From an uncultured Bacilli bacterium (GTDB lineage Bacteria > Bacillota_I > Bacilli_A > RF39 > UBA660): a stretch of DNA of 48,768 bases. Below the pieces are notes generated by a model. That model was not told the DNA's origin. It made no database searches and worked only from the letters and a program-made list of their open reading frames with translations. The stretch covers positions 1-48,768 of the forward strand of contig CAKOSE010000006.1 in the NCBI GenBank assembly GCA_934102055.1, read 5' to 3'. Both the position numbers and the translations under genes were made by a program. Below, in pieces: positions 15,915 through 23,508 of the stretch (the stretch's first letter is position 1; every line of letters starts with the position of its first letter).

Positions 15915-16631
15915 ATGGAGTATAAATTTAAAATTAATGAGTTCGAAGGTCCATTAGATCTTTTACTTCATTTGATAAAAGAATCTGAAATGGATATTAT
16001 GGATATTGAAATAGTCAAATTAACTGATCAATACTTAGATTATATTAATAATATGAATGACATGAATTTAAGCATAGCATCAGAATACCTAGTTCTAGCA
16101 TCAGATCTTATGTATCTTAAATCAAAAACACTACTACCAAGTCTAAAAGACGAAGAAGAGGAAGAAGAATACATAGAAACTCGCGAAAACCTAATAAGTA
16201 GATTAATCGAATATAAAAAATATAAAGAAGTAACCAACGACTTAAAAAAATTCGAAGAAGAAAGAAAAAATATTTATACAAAAACCCCTTCAAGTATGAC
16301 ACCATATAAAAACAATTCCATCAATCTAGGAAATGAAGTCACTTTAGAGGATTTAGTAAACGCTTTTAAAAAATACTTAGAAAGAAAAAACTATGAAAAA
16401 CCACTATCAACTAAAGTTACAATAAAAGAAATTTCCGTCAAAGAAAGAAAAGCTTCTATCAAAAAGATTTTAAGTTATAAGAAAAAAGCAGAATTCTATG
16501 AACTATTCGAAAATTTTTCCAAATCATATGTAGTAGCAACTTTTCTTTCCATACTTGAACTAGCCAAAGAAAAAGAACTTGTCATAACACAAGATAATAA
16601 TTTTGATAAGATATATTGTGAGGTGGTTTAA
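15915..16631 (+). CDS. scpA: Segregation and condensation protein A
   Basis: Kleisin subunit that bridges SMC heads in the chromosome-condensing SMC-ScpAB complex. N-terminal FEGPLDLLLHLIKESEMDIMDIEI (about residues 9-32) is the SMC-neck binding part, followed by ASEYLVLASDLMYLKSKTLLP, a charged linker, and the C-terminal winged helix (FSKSYVVATFLSILELAKEKEL). Length 238 is normal. It ends on the first base of scpB. Confidence 0.96.
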   Translation: MEYKFKINEFEGPLDLLLHLIKESEMDIMDIEIVKLTDQYLDYINNMNDMNLSIASEYLVLASDLMYLKSKTLLPSLKDEEEEEEYIETRENLISRLIEYKKYKEVTNDLKKFEEERKNIYTKTPSSMTPYKNNSINLGNEVTLEDLVNAFKKYLERKNYEKPLSTKVTIKEISVKERKASIKKILSYKKKAEFYELFENFSKSYVVATFLSILELAKEKELVITQDNNFDKIYCEVV

Positions 16632-17194
16632 TGAAACCAGTAGTAGAAGGCTTACTATTCTTAGTAGGAGAAGAAGGCATAGACGTAAAAAGCATGTCTA
16701 AAATAATAGGAATTAGTGAAAACGAAGTTGTAGATTATTTGAGGGAGCTTTTCGAAGATTATCAAAAAAGTGACAGAGGAATTACTATAAAAAATCTAGG
16801 AGGCATGTTTAAACTAACCACTAAAAGTGAACACAAAGAATACTACTCAAAACTCACTGAAATAAAAGAAGTTAAAAAATTATCACAATCTGCTCTTGAA
16901 ACTTTAGCAATAATAGCTTATAATGAACCTATAACACGTCATGAAATTGATGAGTTACGAGGAGTAGGATCTGCTCAAATAATAAGAAACCTAGTAGCAA
17001 AAGATTTCATAAAAGAAGTAGGAAAAAGTGATAAAATAGGAAGACCTATTCTATATGGAATAACTAGAGAATTTCTTGATTATTTTGGACTCGACTCCAA
17101 AGATAGACTTCCAAAAATAGAAGATATAAATATAAACGACGAAGAAGTTGATTTATATAACTCAAAATATAAAGAAGAAATAGAACAATTATAA
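16631..17194 (+). CDS. scpB: Segregation and condensation protein B
   Basis: Partner of ScpA in the SMC complex; two winged-helix domains. GLLFLVGEEGIDVKSMSKIIG at the start and LSQSALETLAIIAYNEPITRHEIDELRGVGSAQIIRNLVAKDFIKEVGK in the second domain are typical. 187 residues. The start codon overlaps the scpA stop, and the tRNA-Leu gene lies 9 nt after the stop, suggesting that the tRNA is read from the same transcript. Confidence 0.96.
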   Translation: MKPVVEGLLFLVGEEGIDVKSMSKIIGISENEVVDYLRELFEDYQKSDRGITIKNLGGMFKLTTKSEHKEYYSKLTEIKEVKKLSQSALETLAIIAYNEPITRHEIDELRGVGSAQIIRNLVAKDFIKEVGKSDKIGRPILYGITREFLDYFGLDSKDRLPKIEDININDEEVDLYNSKYKEEIEQL

Positions 17195-17203
17195 GTTCTT
17201 TAT

Positions 17204-17289
17204 GCCTGTGTGGTGAAATTGGTAGACACGCTGGACTCAAAATCCAGTGAGCCTAGCTCGTGCCGGTTCGAGTCCGGCCACAGGCACCA
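17204..17289 (+). tRNA. tRNA-Leu (anticodon CAA)
   Basis: An 86-nt class II tRNA with acceptor stem GCCTGTG/CACAGGC, anticodon loop CTCAAAA (CAA), a long variable arm, T loop TTCGAGT and an encoded CCA. Its 3' end is the left border of a genomic island marked by repeated sequences. Confidence 0.97.
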
Positions 17290-17315
17290 TAGGAAAATTA
17301 GTCGAACTAATCGAG
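17285..17315 (+). repeat. Attachment-like repeat 1 at the 3' end of tRNA-Leu
   Basis: Starts in the tRNA CCA end: ATAGGAAAATT (17289-17299), three bases, then CGAACTAATCGAG (17303-17315). Related copies lie near 18596 and 19999. Confidence 0.65.
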
Positions 17316-17329
17316 TTTATATATTAAAA

Positions 17330-17346
17330 TGCACAATCATTGTGCA
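17330..17346 (+). promoter_or_regulatory. Palindrome upstream of fic (possible operator)
   Basis: Perfect 17-nt palindrome TGCACAATCATTGTGCA. The half-site TGCACAAT recurs in the larger inverted repeat that follows, so a DNA-binding protein could recognise four half-sites. The Fic protein itself ends in a winged helix. Confidence 0.5.
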
Positions 17347-17365
17347 AAAGTTGTCTAAAAAATGC

Positions 17366-17402
17366 AAAAATGCACAATATTTCCAATATATTGTGCATTT
17401 TT
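17366..17402 (+). promoter_or_regulatory. 15-bp inverted repeat upstream of fic (operator or terminator)
   Basis: Arms 17366-17380 and 17388-17402 are fully complementary around a 7-nt loop. A T run ends the right arm, so it could terminate transcription from the tRNA side or act as an operator (contains TGCACAAT on both arms). Confidence 0.6.
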
Positions 17403-17507
17403 GTTTACTTCCATTATGAAATAATATGAAACCATTTGAAGTAGATAAATTATCCAATTAAATATACAATTGATAAAGAATTAATAAGTTTAATTTCAGA
17501 AGCCAAT

Positions 17508-18506
17508 TTGAAATACGGAGAGTACAAATCAAATTTAAAAAATAGTCAGTTTGACTCAAGATTTTTTTTAGACTCTATTATTTTAAGTGAAAGTTTAAAG
17601 TCAACACAAATTGAAGGAACACAAATATCTCAAGATGATATGTATTATTTAAAATATATGCCTAAAACAGATGATAATCTAGAAATACAAAATTTAAAAA
17701 AAGTTATCGAATATTCTAAGAATTATTTAAAAGAAAATAATAAAATAAATATTAAATTTTTAAATAATATTCATAAAATATTACTTGATAGTGTTAGAGG
17801 TCATGAAAAAGAACCAGGGAAAATTAGAAATATACAAAATTGGATAGGCCCTAAAGGATGCACTATTGATGAAGCTATTTTTGTTCCGCCAATACCAGAA
17901 GATGTTCCTATTCTATTAGAAAATTCATTTGAATATATGAATAATGCATATATTGATCCCATATTTATAAATTTAGCAATTTCTCATTCACAATTTGAAA
18001 CTATTCATGCATATAGAGATGGAAATGGAAGATTAGGTAGAGCATTAATTCCTGTTCAATTAGCTTTATTAACAGAAGAAGAACCAATTTTATTTTTGTC
18101 AGAAATAATAGAATTATATAAGCCTAGTTATCATAAATTCTTAAATGAGAGCAGAAAGGGGAATATGATTGGATTTATCAAATTCTTTTTACAATGTATA
18201 ATAGAGCAATGCAATAATTACATAGCAAAAATAAATAGAATAAAACAAATATATATAAAAGATATGAAAAAAGTAGAAATTTTAAAAAGTAATGCTGTTT
18301 ATAGAATTATGCCTGCAATAATGAGACAAATAGTTTTCACAAAAAAAGAAATAGAAGAAGAGTCTGGAGTATCAAGAAATACAGTTTCAACTTTAATCGA
18401 TAAATTAGTAGAACTTAATATATTAGAACTAGATTCTAATCATGCAAAACTAGGTTATAGATATAATGAAATTTATAATGTTTTTGTTGGCAAAGATATA
18501 TCATAA
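17508..18506 (+). CDS. Fic-domain protein (likely AMPylase), 5' end frameshifted
   Basis: Fic enzymes transfer AMP or similar groups to target proteins. The core motif HAYRDGNGRLGR is intact, including the catalytic His, and an N-terminal inhibitory motif STQIEG (S/TxxxEG) is present, making it a self-inhibited class II Fic. The C-terminus has a winged helix (FTKKEIEEESGVSRNTVSTLIDKLVELNIL). The original start is probably ATG 17426 (MKPFEVDKL...), but an extra C at 17454-17455 shifts the frame; the second copy at 20122 shows the in-frame version. Translation may restart at TTG 17508 with only a weak AGAAG site. The enzyme domain would survive such a restart. Confidence 0.85.
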   Translation: MKYGEYKSNLKNSQFDSRFFLDSIILSESLKSTQIEGTQISQDDMYYLKYMPKTDDNLEIQNLKKVIEYSKNYLKENNKINIKFLNNIHKILLDSVRGHEKEPGKIRNIQNWIGPKGCTIDEAIFVPPIPEDVPILLENSFEYMNNAYIDPIFINLAISHSQFETIHAYRDGNGRLGRALIPVQLALLTEEEPILFLSEIIELYKPSYHKFLNESRKGNMIGFIKFFLQCIIEQCNNYIAKINRIKQIYIKDMKKVEILKSNAVYRIMPAIMRQIVFTKKEIEEESGVSRNTVSTLIDKLVELNILELDSNHAKLGYRYNEIYNVFVGKDIS

Positions 18507-18907
18507 TTTTTCAAATTATCTTAAAATTAATATAATGATTGATTCCCATGTCAATCGTCCTTGAAAAAAATATAGATTACTTCGACATTCACACTATAGG
18601 AAAATTCCTCGAACTAATAGACTTGCAATATATGAAAGGTTAATTTAGGTTAATCTTTTTTATATGCTTTGAAAGAAGTTAATAGTTACACAAATAATAA
18701 AAGAAAAACTCCTACTATTACTAGTAAATAAGTTAAATTTGATAAGTAAACTTCTTCATATAGAAATAAAAATAATGTTGACGTACCCTAGAAAGTAAAA
18801 ATAAACGATTATATTCAAAAAAAATATGTAATTGATAAGAACTTTGATGACATAAAATGAAAATATTTAAAAAGTATGATATAATTAATTACAGAGGTGA
18901 TTTATAG
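18507..18907 (+). other. Gene-free stretch within the tRNA-Leu island
   Basis: Holds attachment-like repeat 2 (18596-18618) and no complete gene. A short open stretch ending at 18860 (reads KINDYIQKKYVIDKN and stop, no start codon) may be the tail of a lost gene. A TATAAT-like box (near 18880) and GAGGTGA precede the next gene. Confidence 0.5.
18596..18618 (+). repeat. Attachment-like repeat 2
   Basis: ATAGGAAAATT (18596-18606), three bases, CGAACTAAT (18610-18618): the same two blocks with the same spacing as at the tRNA-Leu 3' end. It separates the fic module from the next module. Confidence 0.65.
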
Positions 18908-19672
18908 ATGAAAAAATCTTATATTGAATTAGGAAAAATTAGTGTATATGATACTGGTTTAATACGAAAATCTTCATTTGTTGGGGGAGTTTTTAAAAAG
19001 AATAATATTGAAACACTAGATGAATTATTTAGATTAGACGATGAGTTATCTATTGATTATGGTAGAAATACTTATGGAGATTGTCATTATATGAGGGCAC
19101 AAATTCGTGGAATAATTAAATTATTGAGATATAAATATCTTAATGAACCACTTTTTGTAGATACCATGTATAGCAATAAATATAGCCTGGATCCAAATAT
19201 AAAGTATGTTTCAGATTTTAGCAGGTATCTTTTTTTAGGTAGTGACTTTAGTTGTAAATTTTTACATAGATCTAATGAGGGGAAAAAAATAGATGAAGAT
19301 TTTAAAAATTTAGGATTTAACGATAATGAGATAAAGATATTATGTTGTAATGCTTATAAATTAAAAGGTAATAATTTTCAATTCGATGAAGCATTTTTAG
19401 AAATTTATGAACATATTACAAAAGATTTAAAGGAATATAACCAAGTACTGTTTGCAAATAAATCTGAACAATCAATTTTTTTAGAAAAAATTAATCTAAT
19501 TGCTAATTATATTAAAGACAACACTCGGTCAGAAATTAACACTGAAGATTTAATTGAGGAAGAAAAAAAATTGCTATTAGAGTTAAACGAATTATGTGAA
19601 AGAAGTTCAGAAATTGCTAATAGAATAAGTGAGATTCAAAAATCTTTGCAAGGAAATAAAAACTTAAGGTGA
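18908..19672 (+). CDS. Hypothetical protein with RpoA-CTD-like helical segment
   Basis: Function not known. 254 residues, no signal or membrane segment. The part at about residues 30-80 (NIETLDELFRLDDELSIDYGRNTYGDCHYMRAQIRGIIKLLRYKYL) resembles helix-hairpin-helix segments in which 'NI-TL-DL' leads into a helix, as in the RNA polymerase alpha C-terminal domain and related orphan proteins of low-GC gut bacteria; this is a loose likeness. The last 45 residues are a charged coiled coil. GAGGTGATTTATAG precedes the ATG. It is followed at once by a small coiled-coil gene. Confidence 0.7.
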   Translation: MKKSYIELGKISVYDTGLIRKSSFVGGVFKKNNIETLDELFRLDDELSIDYGRNTYGDCHYMRAQIRGIIKLLRYKYLNEPLFVDTMYSNKYSLDPNIKYVSDFSRYLFLGSDFSCKFLHRSNEGKKIDEDFKNLGFNDNEIKILCCNAYKLKGNNFQFDEAFLEIYEHITKDLKEYNQVLFANKSEQSIFLEKINLIANYIKDNTRSEINTEDLIEEEKKLLLELNELCERSSEIANRISEIQKSLQGNKNLR

Positions 19673-19677
19673 TAAAT

Positions 19678-19803
19678 ATGAATGATAAGGAAAAAATATT
19701 ATTAGATATAAATAAAATTAAAGAAAAAATTAAGGAAATAAAGATACTTATTTTGAATCAAGAAAAACAATTAGATGAATTGTGTTCTAATGAAAGTAAG
19801 TAG
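19678..19803 (+). CDS. Small coiled-coil protein (41 residues)
   Basis: ATG at 19678 lies 5 nt after the previous stop, with AGGTGA as ribosome site. The product (MNDKEKILLDINKIKEKIKE...) is almost entirely an amphipathic helix of Lys, Ile, Glu and Leu. It resembles the C-terminal helix of its neighbour and may pair with it. Function unknown. Confidence 0.55.
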   Translation: MNDKEKILLDINKIKEKIKEIKILILNQEKQLDELCSNESK

Positions 19804-19980
19804 TATTAAATAAGTTTAGAATAAAAAAGATGAATACTGTTCATCAATAATATCTATTTCCAATAGAGAAGTGTGCAAAGAAAATACTCACTTTTGAAAC
19901 CCTAAAAAGTAAATAATGTAGCACAATGTTGTTAAGAAATTAACCTTAATAACAATTTTCAAACGTCTAATACTGACGCA

Positions 19981-20205
19981 CCACTAAGTGAATTTGTTCG
20001 AACTATTCGAGTTCATATATAAAAATGCACAATCATTGTGCAAAAGTTGTCTAAAAAATGCAAAAATGCACAATATATCGAGAATATTGTGCATTTTTGT
20101 TTACTTTTATTATGAAATAATATGAAACCATTTGAAATAGATAAACTATCAATTCAATATACAATTGATAAAAAATTAATGATTTTAATTTCTAAAACTA
20201 TAAAA
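19981..20205 (+). repeat. Attachment-like repeat 3 and module repeat B
   Basis: GCACCAC at 19979-19985 echoes the tRNA CCA end, CGAACTATTCGAG (19999-20011) matches repeat 1 with one change, and 20012-20205 repeats the fic upstream region, including the 17-nt palindrome (20026-20042) and the inverted repeat (20062-20076/20084-20098) with a different 7-nt loop. Confidence 0.8.
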
Positions 20206-20208
20206 AAC
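20122..20208 (+). pseudogene. Truncated fic remnant (5' end only)
   Basis: ATG 20122 opens MKPFEIDKLSIQYTIDKKL, equivalent to the start of the fic gene at 17426 and in a single frame. Likeness to fic stops after about 27 codons and the frame then runs into unrelated sequence; no Fic core follows. It shows what the intact N-terminus should be. Confidence 0.7.
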
Positions 20209-20380
20209 AATGATAAATACTTAAACATATCATTACTTAAAGTAATAAGCCATTTTTGCTTTATTGCCATTTTTAACTTTTTTTGATACAATTCAGATGT
20301 CTTTTAAGAAAATCTTCACAAGAAAAATGGTAAACAATAAGTTAAAACCAACTTATAGAGTATAGAAAAGAGGTATAGAT

Positions 20381-21934
20381 ATGAACTATGATGGAGAAAA
20401 GTTTTTACTAAAATTATATAACGATATGTATAATGATGAAAGTGTAAAACATTCAAGTACGAAAAGTGATAATAAGTATGAAGCAGTAAGGAAATATATT
20501 GAAAGACTTGAAAGAGTACATGAGAAAGCAATTAATCATAAAACAGATACAGGAATGAATCTTTTGAAAAACTATTATTATGATAAATATGTAATCAAAA
20601 GAGAAGATATATCAGAGAAATATATAGATTATTTAGATAAAGTACAGTTTGATCAATATGGTGTTCATATGAGTAAAAGTCAAAGAGAAGATCAAAAGGA
20701 CTTAATAATACAAGATCAAAAGAAGTCTTTAGATGAATGGATAGATTATTTTACAAGTGAAGATTCAAAATTTTATCCAACATGGGCAAAGTACTGGGCT
20801 TTTCAAGGAATGCTTACAGTAGGAAATTATGATACAAATAAAGGAATTTATAATAAAAGAAGTAAAGCAACAGTAGCACCTTTTCCAGAGTTAAATAGAG
20901 AAGTACTTGCTAAATCAATAAATTTAATAATAAAAGAAGTGAATAAAGAAGAAATCGAAGATAAAGATTTAGAACAATTAGTAAAGAATGGTAATTTCTT
21001 TAAGCTTTATACAGTTCAGTTAAAAGATAAAAGAGAAAGTAACTTTGGAGAAGAAACAAAGGGAGAATGGGTAAAGTATGAACAAGGAGATAATTATCAA
21101 AAGTTACATCAATCACTTCAAGGAAAAAATACTGGTTGGTGTACAGCAGGAGAAGAAACTTGTAGAAAGCAAGTAAAAAATGGAGATTTTTATGTATATT
21201 ATACTTATGATAAAGAAGGAAAGGCTACAAATCCAAGACTTGCAATAAGAATGAATGGAAAAAACAGAATCGGAGAAATAAGAGGAGTAGCAAAAGATCA
21301 AAATATAGAACCACATTTTGAAGATATACTTTCTAAAAAATTAAAAGGATTTCCAGATGCAGAAAGTTACCAAAAAAGAGTAAAAGATACTCAGATGTTA
21401 ACATATGTATATACAAAGTATGAAAATGATAAACCTTTAACTAAAGATGATATAAAATTTATATATGAAATTGATAATAAAGTAAAGACAATGGGTTGGG
21501 ACATTGATCCTAGATTGAAAGAAATGCAAGAAAACAATTTAAACAGAACATTACCAGGTCTTATAGATAAAGAATTATTACTACTTTTAGAAGAAAAAGA
21601 TAAAAGAGCAATGAAATATCTAAAGAAAGACAAAATAGACAAAACATTAGCAATGGATTTAGTTAAAGAACGAGGAATATTTCTAAAATACATTCCAACA
21701 GACATAATAGATAAAGAAATAGCCCTAGAAGCAGTAAAAAATAATGGTTTTGCTATTGTATACATACCAAAAGAAATAATAGATAAAGATATAATAATAA
21801 ACGCTATTAAAGAAAACTCACTTGTCATAGGCTCTATTCCAAAAGAAAAATTAGGCGAAAAAATAGTAGATATAGCAAGCAATCTGTTTAAAAAAATTAT
21901 AGATAAACCAATAAAAAATAAATTATTAATATAA
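20381..21934 (+). CDS. Hypothetical protein with GWCT motif and DUF4116-like repeats
   Basis: 517 residues, soluble. The middle holds a conserved-looking core: LHQSLQGKNTGWCTAGEETCRKQVKNGDFYVYYTY ... NPRLAIRMNGKNRIGEIRGVAKDQNIEP (about residues 240-310), recalling the 'WC(V/T)G..' zone of PcfJ-like and related orphan proteins of gut Mollicute-like bacteria. The C-terminus (about residues 385-505) is built of short repeats of the type ALEAVKNNGFAIVYIPKEIIDKDI, like DUF4116 repeats. No catalytic assignment is possible. It lies at the far side of the tRNA-Leu island. GAGGTATAG precedes ATG 20381. Confidence 0.7.
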   Translation: MNYDGEKFLLKLYNDMYNDESVKHSSTKSDNKYEAVRKYIERLERVHEKAINHKTDTGMNLLKNYYYDKYVIKREDISEKYIDYLDKVQFDQYGVHMSKSQREDQKDLIIQDQKKSLDEWIDYFTSEDSKFYPTWAKYWAFQGMLTVGNYDTNKGIYNKRSKATVAPFPELNREVLAKSINLIIKEVNKEEIEDKDLEQLVKNGNFFKLYTVQLKDKRESNFGEETKGEWVKYEQGDNYQKLHQSLQGKNTGWCTAGEETCRKQVKNGDFYVYYTYDKEGKATNPRLAIRMNGKNRIGEIRGVAKDQNIEPHFEDILSKKLKGFPDAESYQKRVKDTQMLTYVYTKYENDKPLTKDDIKFIYEIDNKVKTMGWDIDPRLKEMQENNLNRTLPGLIDKELLLLLEEKDKRAMKYLKKDKIDKTLAMDLVKERGIFLKYIPTDIIDKEIALEAVKNNGFAIVYIPKEIIDKDIIINAIKENSLVIGSIPKEKLGEKIVDIASNLFKKIIDKPIKNKLLI

Positions 21935-22054
21935 ATCCAAAAACAAAAAAACTATTATTAACCCAAACTTTTATAAAAACTCCAAAACCTTTTATTTCTA
22001 TCTATAATATTGTATAATTAAAACAGTTATTAAATCATCTAGGAGGTTTATAAA

Positions 22055-23059
22055 ATGATATATCCAAAATTTCTAAAAGATAATAGTGTCATAGGAGTAA
22101 CTGCTCCTTCTGATGGAATAAGTGATGAACTCGATCTAAAAAGACTAGATAATGCTAAGTTAAATCTTGAAAAACTAGGTTATAAAGTTATTGAAACTAA
22201 CAATGTCAGAACTAGTATCAACGAAAGAAGTGCCTCAGCCAAAGATAGAGCTTCCCATCTAGAGTCTCTGTATCTAAATCCTGATGTTGACTTAATCATT
22301 TCAGCCTGCGGAGGAGAATACATCATGGAAATGATACCTTATCTTAATTATGACATTATTTTAAATAATCCCAAATGGTTCCAAGGCTATTCCGATCCAA
22401 CATGGCTTACATATACCATAACTACTAATTTAGACATTGCAACCGTTTATAGCAACAATTACAAAGCCTTTGGAATGGATATTCTTGATAAGTCCATTCT
22501 TGACAATCTATCAGTATTAAAAGGTAATCAAATCACACAAAATAGTTTTTCTAAATATGAAGGAACAAGAAGAGAAAAAATTACAGGTCTTGAAGGATAT
22601 AACTTAACTAATGACGTTAATCTTAAAGTAATTAACTCTACTTCTTGTATCATCAAAGGAAGAATCATCGGTGGTTGCATGGATGTTCTCGGAGATATTT
22701 TTGGCACAAAGTTCGATAAGACCATTTCATTCATCGAGAAATATAAAGAAGATGGAATTTTATGGTACTTTGAAAATTTTTCTTATTCACTAAGCGATAT
22801 AACTAGATTCTTATGGAAATTTAAAGAAAGTGGTTATTTTAAATATGTAAAAGGCTTTATTTTTGGAAGAAGTCTAACAATTTTTGAAGAAGAAGAATAT
22901 ATATCCTCAATTATGTCCATTTTAAAAGATCTAAATGTTCCTATTATTATAGATGCCGATATTGGACATATTGCCCCAAGAGTAACTATTATAAACGGTT
23001 CCATTGCGACCGTCTCTTGCAAAGACGGAAAAGGAAGTATTAAATTTGAATACAAATAA
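22055..23059 (+). CDS. LD-carboxypeptidase-like S66 family peptidase
   Basis: Serine peptidase fold of the LdcA/MccF family, which trims L-D bonds of muropeptides or inactivates microcin-like compounds. The nucleophile Ser is in GYSDPTWL (about residue 112), preceded by SACGGEYIMEMIPYL; the Glu of the triad is in WYFENFS and the His in IGHIAPRVTI (about 309). Length 334 is typical. With no signal peptide it acts inside the cell, where recycled muropeptides or antibiotics of the microcin C type would be substrates; MccF-like function cannot be told apart. AGGAGGT precedes the start. Confidence 0.92.
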   Translation: MIYPKFLKDNSVIGVTAPSDGISDELDLKRLDNAKLNLEKLGYKVIETNNVRTSINERSASAKDRASHLESLYLNPDVDLIISACGGEYIMEMIPYLNYDIILNNPKWFQGYSDPTWLTYTITTNLDIATVYSNNYKAFGMDILDKSILDNLSVLKGNQITQNSFSKYEGTRREKITGLEGYNLTNDVNLKVINSTSCIIKGRIIGGCMDVLGDIFGTKFDKTISFIEKYKEDGILWYFENFSYSLSDITRFLWKFKESGYFKYVKGFIFGRSLTIFEEEEYISSIMSILKDLNVPIIIDADIGHIAPRVTIINGSIATVSCKDGKGSIKFEYK

Positions 23060-23408
23060 CATAGATTTTATTCTGCAAAAACTTAAAAAATCCAAATTCA
23101 GAAATAGCTTTCATCTCAAAGAAAAAGACATTTCTTATTGTAAAAAAAATGGTTACTTAAAAATAAAATCTCATGCTACTGATTTTATCAACAAAAGACT
23201 TGCACCATGTGATATAATAAATGATGGAAAACAAACACCAATGAAAGGACATCCTGTTTTCATAGCACAACATGCAACAGGCACCTGTTGTAGATCTTGT
23301 CTTTATAAATGGCACGCTATACAAAAAGATAGAAACTTAACCAATAATGAAATTAATTATATTGTAAATCTAATTATGGCTTGGATTACAATTGAAGTTA
23401 ATAAATAA
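23046..23408 (+). CDS. DUF4186 family protein
   Basis: 120 residues from a TTG start at 23046 with GGAAG 8 nt before; the longer frame from 23004 runs through the previous gene. The family signature is unmistakable: KSKFRNSFHLKEKDISYCKKNGYLKIKSHATDFINKRLAP, then NDGKQTPMKGHPVFIAQHATGTCCRSCLYKWH. Cys-Cys-x-x-Cys and several His suggest metal binding. Function unknown. It overlaps the peptidase gene by 14 bp, so the two are co-translated. Confidence 0.9.
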   Translation: MNTNNIDFILQKLKKSKFRNSFHLKEKDISYCKKNGYLKIKSHATDFINKRLAPCDIINDGKQTPMKGHPVFIAQHATGTCCRSCLYKWHAIQKDRNLTNNEINYIVNLIMAWITIEVNK

Positions 23409-23508
23409 TATGTAAAAAGTGTCAACAAGAATTAAAACATGATTGTAAAAAGAAAAAAAATTAGATATAATAATAGTAATATGATATGAGTAGGAAGAAG
23501 GAGATATA

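Larger units (their letters stand above)
17316..17507 (+). repeat. Module repeat A: palindromes plus fic 5' end
   Basis: About 190 bp nearly identical to 20012-20205, including two palindromes and the first codons of a fic gene. The two copies differ by scattered substitutions and by a single inserted C at 17454-17455, which breaks the fic reading frame here. Confidence 0.85.
19804..20380 (+). other. Intergenic stretch carrying repeat 3 and a truncated fic
   Basis: From 19804 to about 19980 no gene or clear signal is seen. Repeat 3 and the module repeat follow (20000-20205), then 150 bp of AT-rich DNA with a GATACAAT box (near 20286) that could start the next gene. Confidence 0.5.

Noticed and set aside
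17330..17402. Repeated TGCACAAT units as a possible CRISPR array
   Set aside because: They are two palindromes with short loops, not equal direct repeats with unique spacers, and no cas genes are present.
17210..17419. Open frame of 69 codons across tRNA-Leu
   Set aside because: It lies over the tRNA and the palindromic repeats and has no ribosome site.
18792..18860. Short open stretch KVKINDYIQKKYVIDKNFDD and stop
   Set aside because: No start codon and a stop just upstream; at most a relic of a lost gene.
21391..21882. Minus-strand open frame of 163 codons within the GWCT protein gene
   Set aside because: Ser/Ile/Phe-rich antisense shadow of an AT-rich gene; no start signal.
17204..22000. 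Prophage or conjugative element in the tRNA-Leu island
   Set aside because: No integrase, structural, replication or mobilisation genes are seen; only small cassettes.
23405..23466. Short frame reading CKKCQQELKHDCKKKKN after the DUF4186 gene
   Set aside because: It looks like a zinc-knuckle tail but has no start codon and is out of frame with DUF4186; it may be a frameshifted end, which cannot be settled here.
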